Source of the DNA: Blakeslea trispora
Taxonomy: Eukaryota; Mucoromycota; Mucoromycetes; Mucorales; Choanephoraceae
DNA length: 64,000 nt
NCBI GenBank assembly: GCA_025331445.1
Contig: JAIWNE010000018.1
Location: 310,001-374,000 of the forward strand
Reading direction: 5' to 3'
Part shown: one piece after another, positions 54,720 through 64,000 of the stretch
Layout of the letters: every line of letters starts with the position of its first letter
How positions within the stretch are numbered: position 1 is the stretch's first letter
Translations under genes and position numbers: made by a program
Notes under the pieces: model-generated
What the model was told of the DNA's origin: nothing
Databases searched by the model: none
The model's input: only the letters and a program-made list of their open reading frames with translations

Positions 54720-57550
54720 CGTAAAGTAAACACCACAGCGCAGAGACGTTTCAAAAAACCGAGAAAATGAGTCTAAGATAAATTAAATGAGTTTAGACAC
54801 ACTTTGCTTTTAGATGTAAACTATACAGAGAGAATGTATGATGAAAGGGAAGGTTTTTTTGTGGAAATGTAATGTGAAGACTTAAGGGAGGTTAGTTTTG
54901 AATTTGAAGCTGATTTGAAGAGATAACTTTATTTCGGTTTTTTTTTACATGTCAAAGGCCATAAAACAAATAAAAAGACTAAGAAAGATAATCTGTGAGA
55001 AAGAGATTTGGCTGAAAAGAGAAAAGAAATAACAGTGAAAATGAAGAGACAACAAAATGGGGGGGGGGTTCGATTTCAGATTTTCTACAAAAAATATGTA
55101 CAAAAATGGTAAAGGGGGGGGGATAGGCCAAGTGAGGTGAAACAATCTGTGCAAAAAAATAGAGAATATGTATGGAAATTTATTTAAAAGGTAAAGAAGT
55201 GAAAGGAAGGCAATTTCTTCCAGTAAACTCAGATATATTACGAAAAAATGGTGGCAGGTTAAAAGAGAAGAAAAAGAAGCATAAGCCATTAAATTTATAA
55301 AGCCAAAGGTTAAGGAGTCAATTATTGATATTTTGTGTGATTATAACAAGGTATGAAAAGCTAAAGAAGTGTAAAAAGAGGCAAGTAAATCAAACAATAA
55401 GGATAAAGGAAGGTATGAGTGTTCTTTTTTTTTAAATTTCTAACATAGTAGTACAAGAGAGTTACGATCTTAGCCGAATGTCGATCTTGAGATCACTCAT
55501 CACCATCACTGACGCAACATGAGCACATGGAGAATGACCTGTTATTGCTGTAAGTGTCTATAAGGCAAACAGTATTTGGTAAATGAATAACAGAGATTCC
55601 AACAGATAAATAAAAAAAAAACTGCTATCAAATCTGTATAAAGTGAGATTGTATAGGATGGACTAATTAAAGTTGCCATTTATGGGTATATCTTAAGCAT
55701 AGACAAGATGGAGATGTCAGATGTAGGTGTGAGACTAGGAGTGATAGCCTTAAGAAAAGTCTGAAAAGGAAGAAAGGAATAATTGCAAAATGAAAGGTTG
55801 TCAAAAGAAGAAAGAAAATAAAAAGAGAGAGACAACTACATTTCCTACGAAATCGCTATTTTATCTTCTGCTAATGACTCTCACTTAATAAGAATGAAAT
55901 ATTTTATTAGCTCTTTTAAAAATGTTGATCTTAAACATTGGAATCCAGACTTGAAACTAGGCAAATCAACTGTGTAGACCAACAACCTCAAATGCTTTGA
56001 AATTGATATTGAACTTAATAGTGATATTGAATGCCTAGTTGAGAAGACATAAAAAAAGAACAGAAGGATCAATTGTAGACTCTATATGAGTGATCCATTA
56101 CCTTTCTTTTACCAAAACAAACGATTGTTGCATATGTTCATTGAAATAAGTACACCACGGCGTATAGGAGTTTTAAAAATATTGGAGTGAGCTTTTTCTG
56201 ATTGAGGTCAATATTCAGGTTTTATAGGCATGGTTGTATTGACTTTTGAAATGATTAAAGTAATGGATTTTTTTGTTGAAATGTAATATAGAGACTTAAG
56301 GGAGGTTAGTTTTGAATTTGAAGCTGATCTGAAGAGATGACTTGATCTCGGTTTTTTTTACATGTCAAAGGCCATAAAATAGATAAAAAGACTAAGAAAA
56401 TTAATCTGTGAGAAAGAGATTCGGCTAAAAAGAGAAAAAAATAGCAGTGAAAATGAAGAGATGATCAAATGGGGGGATCAGTTTCAGATTTTATGCAAAA
56501 ATATGTACAAAAATGGTAAATGGGGGGATAGGCTAAAAGAGGTGAAACAGTCTGGGTGAAAAGTAAAGATGTATGCAAATTTAATTTAAAGGTAAAGAAG
56601 AGGTATTTGGAAGAAATCCTAAAGTAAACTCAGATAAATGACAAAATAAAGATATCAAGCTGAAAGAGATGATAAAGAAGCATAAGCCATTAAATTTATA
56701 AAGCCAAAGGCCAAAGAGCTAATTTTTAATTTTTTGTGTAATCATAACAAGGTGTAGAAAGCTAAAGAAGTGTAAAAAGGTGTAAAAATAAAATAGCATG
56801 GTTGAGAGAAGATGTTTGCCATTCATACTTTTGAATTTAAGACAGTAGTACAAGAAAGTTACGATCATGATTGAATGTCGATCTTGAGATCTCTCATCAC
56901 CATCACTGAAGCAACATGAGCACATGGAGAAGGACTCGTTGTTGCTGTAAGTGTCTTTAAGTTAAATAATGACTGGCAAAATGAATAACAGACATTTCAG
57001 CAGTTAGGTAAAATAAAAAACTGCACTCATTTTTGTATAAAGTGAGATGATGTAGTTTGGGCTGAATCAAATCGCATTGTATGAGAATAAGCAGTGCTCA
57101 GAAAAGCTGAAAAAGATAGATGCTGGTGTAAGATTATGAGCAACAACTTAAAGAGAAGTTAAAAAGGAGAAAAGAAACAAATACTACTTTGAAGCAAGTG
57201 AAAAGGAAAGAAAGAAAAGTAATGATGATTCCTACCTAATTGCTATTTTTTTTTCAGCTAATGACTCTCACTAAATAAGGATGGAATGTTTGATAATCTC
57301 TTTTAAGAACTGTTGGTCTTGAACATTGGAAGTCAACTTTGAGACTAGGCAAATCAACAGTGTAGACAAACAACTTTAAAAGCTTTGAAATTGATATTGG
57401 ACTGAATGATGAATCAGAATGCCTGGTTGAGAAGTCATAAAAGAGGAACAGAAGGATCAATTGTAGGCTTTAGAAGAGGGATCCATTCACTTCTTTTATC
57501 AAGACAATTGGTTGTTGTACATGTTTATCAAAATGAGTATATCATCAACA
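54720..57550. repeat. Tandem duplication, two units of about 1.4 kb
   Basis: Unit 1 spans about 54720-56140 and unit 2 about 56140-57550. Blocks recur in the same order: ACACCAC(A/G)GCG, GACTTAAGGGAGGTTAG, ACATGTCAAAGGCCATAAAA, ATGAGCACATGGAGAA and ATTGATATTG. Divergence is considerable with many small indels, including G-runs of different length (55062, 55115 against 56471, 56523), so the duplication is old. Confidence 0.8.
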
Positions 57551-58424
57551 ATCATCACCATTTTCGGTCAATGCTAGCAATAATCCAAGATTCGCTTTCC
57601 AGTTGATCCATCATAATACGTTTTTATTTCCCAAATGATAAAAAAATAGTCCAATTAGCTATAATGCAATCCACCTCATAGATACTTACCTTTCAAAAAA
57701 CATGATACCCTTTAAAGAACCTTTGATCATCCAAAGTGCTTTTGATATGTAACTTGAATTGATTTTTTCACCGGAAATGATGTTGACAATGATGACATCT
57801 TTCTTTGAATAAACTGCCAACTTTTACTTAAAACTTTACCTCTTAATTCCATTTTGTCATTCATAGGATTGATCTCTAGTAAATCAGATGTAAATTCGGC
57901 TAGGTATTGTTGTTTGGAGAGTGAAAGTATTGTCTTCACTGAGTTGAAGTAATAAAAGACTGTTATCACAAGCTGAAGGTGCAATCCGGATGTTTTGGTT
58001 GATTCAATCAGAAATGATAATGTCTTCATACTATCTTCAAACGTTTATATGTGTGTCAGGTAATCAATTGTAGAATTTGACCAATACCTTACCATGCTTC
58101 AAAAATAATTGGGCTTCATCATAAAATAATCATTTAACAGTGAGACTAATACATTATCTATTTTCATGAAATGTTAGGTTATAAAGCCATATGTAATACC
58201 ATCGAGTTGCTTACCTTTGCTTTATATTAGACGCGACTAAAAGAATTCTCATGTTAATGTAAGCATCTCCATCACTGATAATTTGGAAGAAAGTGTAATT
58301 ATTGATCTTTTTCAAGTGGTTTAGTGGTGGCGTGTTTAAAAACTGCATTGTCTGCTTTGTGATGGTAAGATGAGTGACTGTATGATAAAGACTTGAGCTG
58401 CCCAAATTGATTGTGAACAAACCT
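54900..58424 (-). pseudogene. Unrecognised multi-exon gene with duplicated exons, partly decayed
   Basis: Several exons with good splice sites are visible. 58424-58215 encodes LGSSSLYHTVTHLTITKQTM to INMRILLVASNIKQ (acceptor tttag, donor GTAAGC). Next comes a longer stretch near 58140-57680 with SFLIESTKTSGLHLQLVITV, YNFNSV-like and LAEFTSDLLEINPMNDKMEL, then after a probable intron IIVNIISGEKINSSYISKAL to GIMFFER (donor GTAAGT at 57686). 57422-57272 and its duplicate 56034-55885 share ISISKxLxLxVYTVDLPSxK and FQCxRxTxLK. Another conserved piece reads SPCAHVASVMVM near 55530 and 56925. In-frame TGA and TAA codons occur near 58093 and 58037. I do not recognise the family; two paralogous genes or one gene with repeated exons are both possible. 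Confidence 0.5.
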
Positions 58425-58979
58425 AAAAAAGTAAGCCGCTTTCTAGACAGACAAAAGAACGGATAAGTTAGCGATCATGTAGCATGGCCTGAATGATACA
58501 CCTTAAGTCGGAAAGGAAATACTTCCGAAATTCAGAAAAAAAAGGTGTAGTAATCAATAGAGTGAAGGAAAAAAAAGTATAGAAAAAAAAGTAGAGGAAA
58601 AAAAGCCGAGAAAAAAAGGAAAGAGAGTAATGTCACCCCCATAATAACACGGAATTTTGGGGGAAAGTTTACTTTTGAAGTATGTCAGCTATCTTAATAT
58701 AGGCAAAGAGAAAAAAGATCTGGAACATTTTTAAAAATCGGCCAATCAGAGTAGCAAATTTCCATCGCTATAAAAAAGGTAAATGTTGATGATTTGGCTT
58801 ATTTCCTCCCTTTGCATCATACGCTTCAACCAAAAGTAAAATAGTGTCTATTATAATGATGAACTCAATTATTTGATTATAAAGAATGAGATGTAGTGAA
58901 AAAGATGATCATATTTGAATAATGGAAAAATAAAGAGACAATCATTACATTCTAACAGAGATATCATTTATATGAAGCG

Positions 58980-59249
58980 TTGATATTAGATGCTTTGACC
59001 TGCTCTGGCATATTAAAACATACGGTAATTGCTATAACTTGTATGAAACAAGTATTTGAAAATGAGATTCTGCTTACGAATAGAAAAGAGACAGAATCAT
59101 ACAACTCATTGACAAAAACGTTTGCACTGAATTTAATTCAATCTATGAGAACAAGTATTCCTTTATTTAAAAAAGTTGACTCCTATGAGCACATGTTAGC
59201 TTTGGCTCTACTCATCTGTTCTGCATGTCGACATCTCAAACTTACCTGA
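58980..59249 (+). CDS. Hypothetical fragment, about 89 residues
   Basis: An open frame with protein-like composition: ILDALTCSGILKHTVIAITC, ENEILLTNRKETESYNSL, KTFALNLIQSMRTSIPLF and EHMLALALLICSACRHLKLT. No family recognised, no good ATG context (the frame opens at a late Met-less start), and no clear splice partners, so it may be an exon or a relic. Confidence 0.3.
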   Translation: MILDALTCSGILKHTVIAITCMKQVFENEILLTNRKETESYNSLTKTFALNLIQSMRTSIPLFKKVDSYEHMLALALLICSACRHLKLT

Positions 59250-59957
59250 GCTTGCAAGATGGTAGGCCATCTTGGAAAAAGCTTTTGAAAAAGAAGAAAT
59301 AAATAAAAGCACTTACGGTTACCCTAGGGAGCGGTTGTTTAAATGAAAAAGATAGAAAATAATAAATGTGATTGGCTACTTCCTTAAAGATTGCATTAGT
59401 AAAGTTACATCTTGTAATTAAAAAGATGTATATGTATTTAAGAATGGTTACGCTCAAGGTAATTAATAATCTGAACAAGAAATGGATTATACACATGTCA
59501 GGAATAAACAAATGTTGATTTATTAGCGAATTCGATTCATGCTTGAATAAAAAACGATTCAAATGATCATTGTTATAATTTCAATAAAATTCAATAAAGA
59601 ATTAACATATTTTAAGGGAGAAATTAAACAAAACATGATTCAGTGCCAGTCACCCTACCCATTATTCATTTTCTTAAAAAGAGAGAAAGAAAAAAATTAG
59701 CCAAGGGAGCTTAAACTGAGTCCTTGATCGGGCGTTTTCGTTTTTGTGTATGACTTTTATTATGTAATGATTGGTGTACATCAGAGTGCAAGTAGTAATA
59801 ATATATAATAAAGAGATATGAAGATGATCTTTTTTTAATATAGAAATAGATATTTATATGTTTTGAGATAATTATAATAACATGATAGTGTAGAGTACAA
59901 AAAGTTTTTTTTTCGACAATGTCCAAAAAGGAATAAGTAAAGCACAATAAACTTTTT
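59250..59957. other. AT-rich DNA; no gene seen
   Basis: Nothing supported apart from a short minus-strand tail near 59710-59780 (SHTQKRKRPIKDSV) that could be a remnant of the same element as the EEP gene to its right. Confidence 0.4.
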
Positions 59958-60571
59958 TTAAATGTTAAATTGCATGAAAAGTGGATCATGATAACTGGTA
60001 GAAGAGACATATTTGCCAAATTCAAGATCAACGATGTTAGAAAAGATTTTGTCGATAAAGGACTTGTATTTCATTGTGCTATTCAGTTGTTCTTTTAGGC
60101 TATGGAACAGTGAATATTGGTTGAATAGCTCAGTGATCGTGTTTTCTTCATCATCAAAATGCGAATTAAATCGCCTGCAATTATTTTAGATGAAGTACGG
60201 ATTTCCAAGAGCTTTGCTATTTTCACTTTTGCTTTTTCTGCATCAAACCGAGGCGAGCGGTAAATAGATGCTATGAGAAGATCGTTTAAGATGAAAGCCG
60301 ATATAGACATCTTATGGTTGTTATCATCAATAATCAACTGCTCAATTTTGTTTGACACGGGGTTTTGTTCGATAAGTGATGACTTAACAAAACAGATTGA
60401 ACCATTCGCTCTAGCAATAGCTCCTTCAACACCCACATGCGACACCTCTTCAAACCCAGGGATACTAAAACTTTAAGTTGCGGTCTGCCATGTTTCCGCA
60501 AAAAGCAGAAAGTCTGATGAGAGATAGGTTTTATCGTTCTTGATTTGCTTAATGTGAGCGTTCAAACTCTG
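59958..60571 (-). pseudogene. Endonuclease/exonuclease/phosphatase (EEP) domain of a retroelement or Helitron
   Basis: Reading right to left: VQSLNAHIKQIKNDKTYLSS, then LLFAETWQ (the metal-binding Glu motif), GAIARANGSICFVKSSLIEQ, ILNDLLIASIYRSPRFDAEK, IIAGD followed by a one-base shift near 60167 that restores FNSHFDDEEN (the GDFN motif), IDKIFSNIVDLEFGKYVS and TSYHDPLFMQF (the terminal Asp/His motif). This is the APE-like nuclease fold used by LINEs to nick the target and also carried by some Helitrons. Its N-terminus is cut off at the TA (60572-60573) where the next element begins. A TAA lies before FSIPGFEEV. Confidence 0.7.
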
Positions 60572-60573
60572 TA

Positions 60574-63500
60574 CAGTGAGGCCCCAAAATTTTTTTAAAT
60601 TATTTAAAACCCGCAAAATTGAACACACCAGGCGAAAAATTTCGTGAAATATGGTAATTTTTCGTTTTCTAGCAATGTGATTGGATAATTCCCATTTTTT
60701 TGTTCATTTTTTTATATTTCTACAACAAAGACACTAAAAATATTATTTTAAGCTCAACTTTGGTAGCTTTGAGCTCTGTGACTGGATGAAGGATATCTTT
60801 CAATTTTTTTTGCTAATTTTTCTAAGTAAAACTTTTTTGTGAAGAGAAATTTTCTAAGTAGATTGTGTCTCTAGTTTTTTTTTTTATTAAAGGCAGCTAT
60901 AAATGCTTGAGCTACTAAGTAGTGTTCTACTTCCAAACTTGAACAAGTTTATTTGCAGGCCTTCAGCAGACGTAGTCAAGTGCGCGTCCAAGACACCCAG
61001 AGGAGTCAAAGAGTCAAGCCTGTAAACTTCGCCAGCGTCTACACAGTTCAACACACCCTTATCAACTTCACTAGTAGGTGTGTACTTCTTTACTTGATGT
61101 TCATTTTCAACAACGCCAACAAAACATTAGTCATCTTCAACACGTTTAAACACACCCGAGAAGCCTGGCTTGAGTTTGCCTGTAATCAAGTCGCGTACTG
61201 GTTCCTTAAGATCACGAGCACCAAACAATTTGTCGAAAAACGTCGTACCATTGCGGTTTACAAACTCTTCTATTGTCTTGCCGTATTTGACCCTTTGGCA
61301 CCTTCTGTTCAACCAAGAACCACCATTGATGATATGCCGCAATGTTTCTTGCTTGGCAAATCTTGCTGCTACATCTTTTGAAGGTGAGTGTCGGTTGGTA
61401 TGAAACAATTGTTCACGAATGAACTTGTTGTACATCTCTCCTTTTTCAGTTTCGTACTGTAGAGCACAGCCAAAACGAATGATATCTTCACTCAAATGAC
61501 TCAGGTAATGGACCTTTGGTCGAGTGGAGAAAGGATGCTTGTTGTCAGACTGAACATCATATTTATATAGTGCCCTAGTAAGTTCTTGTGCCGCTTGATC
61601 AACAGCCAATGCATACTCCTCCAAGTTTCGCCCGACTTCTCGTACAAATACAAGTGAACAGAGCTTAGCTGCAGCCTTGATACAGTTGTTTAACAGCAAA
61701 ACATCAGCATCTTCATCTTCGCTGAACTCTTCGGCAATGACAACTGACAGCACTTGCACGAGTTGCTTGAAGTCACGGCCAACAAAGGAACCGACATGGC
61801 GAAGGTGTGCCCGGAAATTTCTGCTGTAGGAAGGATTACTTCTGTTACTTTCCAACCTTGTTGTAAGACGGGACAAACGATCTTCATTTTTTCTGCCAGA
61901 CAGAACAACTTTGACCAAATGCTGGACAAGATATTTGACAACACCTTATGGTAAGCAATGCAGAACCTCTATAGGCGTATCAAGAGCAGGGTCAAAAGAA
62001 TCGAGCTGAAGAAGGTCTTCTGATCCCGTATGCTTGTAGCTGTAGTCTCCGGCAGACAAAGAACTATCAGGAAAAACGCTATTCATGTTGACTTGCTTTC
62101 GATTGTGGTCTGATGCCGCCAAAACATAATGTGACCTGAGTCTCTTTGGATAACGTTGAGTGAGCTTTTCAGCTGTCACCTCGCTTTCAACTATTGTCTT
62201 GTCTTTTTTCTTGCTTTGCTTCAACACATAGCACTTTCTGCAAAAATACAACGTTGTTTGTTGCATAAGGCTACAAATATCAGAATGCGCCGGGTTGTCG
62301 GCAGAGATGAACAATAGAGGTGCTTTTACAAGTACTACCTCATCGTACTGACTAGAGTACATCAACATACCCTTCTCTAATTTCTTCAAATCAGCAGTGA
62401 TTGATGGGATGAAGTTCATCGCATTTACACCATCACTCTTGGGTGCATAGCCCACAAACATTGTGTTTTCACGAGAACCACCCTCCTCAAAAGGTAGTGC
62501 GGCGTAAGTCATTGACCAGCTTTCGTAGGGTACATGTTGCTTTGACAATGCTCCTGAAGTGTCATCCGTAAACAGAATGATTGGAACAATTACTGTCTTG
62601 AAGAATTGATCTGGTTCGTTTTGCTTTTCCATCTTTGTAGAGTCTTGCTTCCACAACAAATCTTCATGCTCCTTGAACAATGAGTTAGAACCAAGGCCCA
62701 GCGTACAGGAGTTAGAACGGGTAAAGCTTCTCTTGTCAACCGTACCAATCAAAGCATTCTGTTGTACATTGCTAACTTGAGGTATGATACCGGAAAATCC
62801 ATTTGCAGCCATCACAAAATACCCATCTGCGAAATCTTGGTTATTTTGTCGAAAAAAAGACTTGAGAAGGAAAGCCTGATTCGTGTCTCGTAGCAGAGCA
62901 ACATCTCCAACCCAAAAGTCCTTTCCATTGCTAGTGATGCAAGGCGGTTGAAATGCGGGATGCATTCTCCACTTCTCACCAGTTGCCAGGCTTGTTGAGA
63001 CTCCCCTTGTTCGATCAGGAGAGCGGTTTATCTTTGTACAGATGACCGGGTTTGCCATCGACAACTTCAGGTGCTCTGAAGGTAAGTTTGAGCTGCATGT
63101 GCTAACCTGTTCTTTCCCCTTCACCATAACGGTATGGCTAGTAGTAGTTGTGGTGATAGAAGGACCATCAAACTTCTTGTTGGCAGCTCCTCTCATGATC
63201 ATGTTTGCTGTTGGCATTACAAAGGTTCTCTCGGCTTGAGTTTCCTCTACGGCGATCTCAACAATCTTGCCAATGCCGTACAATATCATCTTGAGCTGGC
63301 TTCTTGATAACATGCCTACATAGCTGTTGTAAATGCACATCATAAGCATTGTTTGGGCATTTCTGAAGGGATTCCCTCCAGATACATCATGATCCCATTC
63401 TGCATTCAGTTCGGCTTGACGTTTGGCCATGATCTCGTCCAAGCTGTTCCTGACGCCCATCATCTCTTCATCATCATCATCTTCTGAATCGCTATCTTCA

Positions 63501-64000
63501 ATGTCCATGTCTTCGCCGCTGTCTTCAAGTTCTCCGGATTGACATTGATATTCTCCTTCATACTCTGCATCAACTGTAGGTGTTTCGTCAAAAGAAAAAG
63601 AAACACCACTCATGGGTTGAATGTCGTCTTCAGTGCTGTTTTTTTCGTGAGCTTCCTTGATGTGCAAAGCAAGTCTCTCGTTCCTGGTATACGACTTTTT
63701 GCAACCAAGGTAAGTACAATTAAATCTTCTATTGATCTTGTATTTGAGAACAGAGTGGGGTTTGTCGATTGATTTTCCCATTTTTGAAACTAATTAAGTG
63801 AAAAAGGTGGTTGTCAAGTTTCAGAAAGCAAATTCTTTTTATGGTAAGCAGTTATAAACAAAACATTTATTTCGTTTTTGGACTGTCTTCCTAATCTGCT
63901 ATATTTTGTTAATTGAATTAGTATCTTTGTACTTCTACATAATTGTTATTTCAAAACCAAAGGTAAGTTAAATCAAGTAGAATTACAATAATTTGACATA
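60574..64000 (-). mobile_element. Large DDE transposon, right end outside the window
   Basis: The left terminus CAGTGAGGCCCCAAAA (60574) follows a TA and interrupts the EEP coding sequence, so it is a real element end. The inter-terminal DNA holds one large transposase gene on the minus strand. The other terminus should be CTTTTGGGGCCTCACTG-like to the right of 64000 and is not visible. Confidence 0.6.
60887..63781 (-). pseudogene. Large C2H2-DDE transposase (964 codons) with two in-frame stops
   Basis: MGKSIDKPHSVLKYKINRRF precedes a C2H2 finger (CTYLGCKKSYTRNERLALHI, then KEAH). An acidic region (EDMDIEDSDSEDDDDEE) and a long N-domain follow. Catalytic motifs: VPIILFTDDTSGALSKQH (first Asp), LLFISADNPAHSDICSLM (second Asp), then a Cys pair (LYFCRKCYV). 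TAA at 61943-61945 interrupts EVLHCLP-GVVKYLVQHLV, after which HVGSFVGRDFKQLVQVL, RPKVHYLSHLSEDIIRFG and ALQYETEKGEMYNKF (Glu) follow. A second TAA at 61124-61126 is followed in the same frame by a conserved-looking tail (VGVVENEHQVKKYTPT to NLFKFGSRTLL) ending at TAA 60887-60889. It belongs with the large fungal transposases near the KDZ/Plavaka/CACTA assemblage; I cannot assign it more closely. No frameshift was found. Confidence 0.75.

Noticed and set aside
60957..61400. Plus-strand open frame with protein-like stretches
   Set aside because: It is antisense to the C-terminal part of the large transposase, whose frame carries the conserved motifs.

Overview
The window reads as nuclear DNA of an early-diverging filamentous fungus, most likely Mucoromycota (Mucorales-like). 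The grounds are AT-rich intergenic DNA, very short introns (47-72 bp) with GTAAGT-type donors and CTAAY branch points, eukaryotic nuclear tRNAs, and the mix of mobile elements (chromoviral Ty3 elements, DIRS, Crypton, Merlin, CACTA, Tc1/mariner). The assignment is inference from style; no marker gene fixes the species.

Only one ordinary host gene is recognisable: the 3' end of an EIF1AD-like gene at the left edge (3-373). Two intact tRNA genes, elongator Met(CAT) at 32606-32678 and Ala(AGC) at 48090-48162, complete the conserved host content. Nearly everything else is nested, mostly decayed mobile DNA.

1-10.4 kb: host gene, LTR and MITE debris, then a minus-strand chromovirus (E1, 1166-10350) whose integrase is split by a 2763-bp TA-flanked mariner-like element (2857-5619). 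11.4-17.4 kb: a plus-strand chromovirus (E2) whose LTRs differ at only about 4 of 461 bases but whose pol is frameshifted. 17.4-18.8 kb: an unrecognised two-exon coiled-coil/acidic gene. 18.8-24.7 kb: a third chromovirus (E3, minus) with a solo LTR inserted in its 5' LTR. 24.7-27.2 kb: a truncated DIRS element. 27.2-30.1 kb: a Merlin element whose four-exon transposase reads open throughout, the best-preserved transposase here. 30.1-33.9 kb: LTR and Tc1 debris, tRNA-Met, an orphan LINE ORF1-like gene and a second Merlin end. 33.9-41.9 kb: a CACTA element with a DDE transposase and two further genes. 41.9-46.2 kb: a second CACTA-type element with a 3-bp target duplication, no visible transposase, and a DD34E Tc1 element inside it. 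46.2-48.1 kb: no gene seen. 48-54.7 kb: tRNA-Ala, a decayed Crypton carrying a 156-bp MITE, a LINE-like retro-insertion with a 15-bp duplication, and an 895-bp internal-deletion derivative of the mariner element found at 2857. 54.7-58.4 kb: a tandem duplication of about 1.4 kb carrying exons of an unrecognised minus-strand gene. 59.9-64 kb: an endonuclease (EEP) gene interrupted by a large element whose 964-codon DDE transposase runs toward the right edge.

The parts do not form a pathway. They record successive insertions, several with exact target-site evidence: mariner in E1 integrase, MITE in Crypton, solo LTR in E3, Tc1 in CACTA, LINE fragment. The most promising items are the open Merlin element, the CACTA element with its multi-exon cargo gene, and the matched full-length and deletion-derivative mariner pair.
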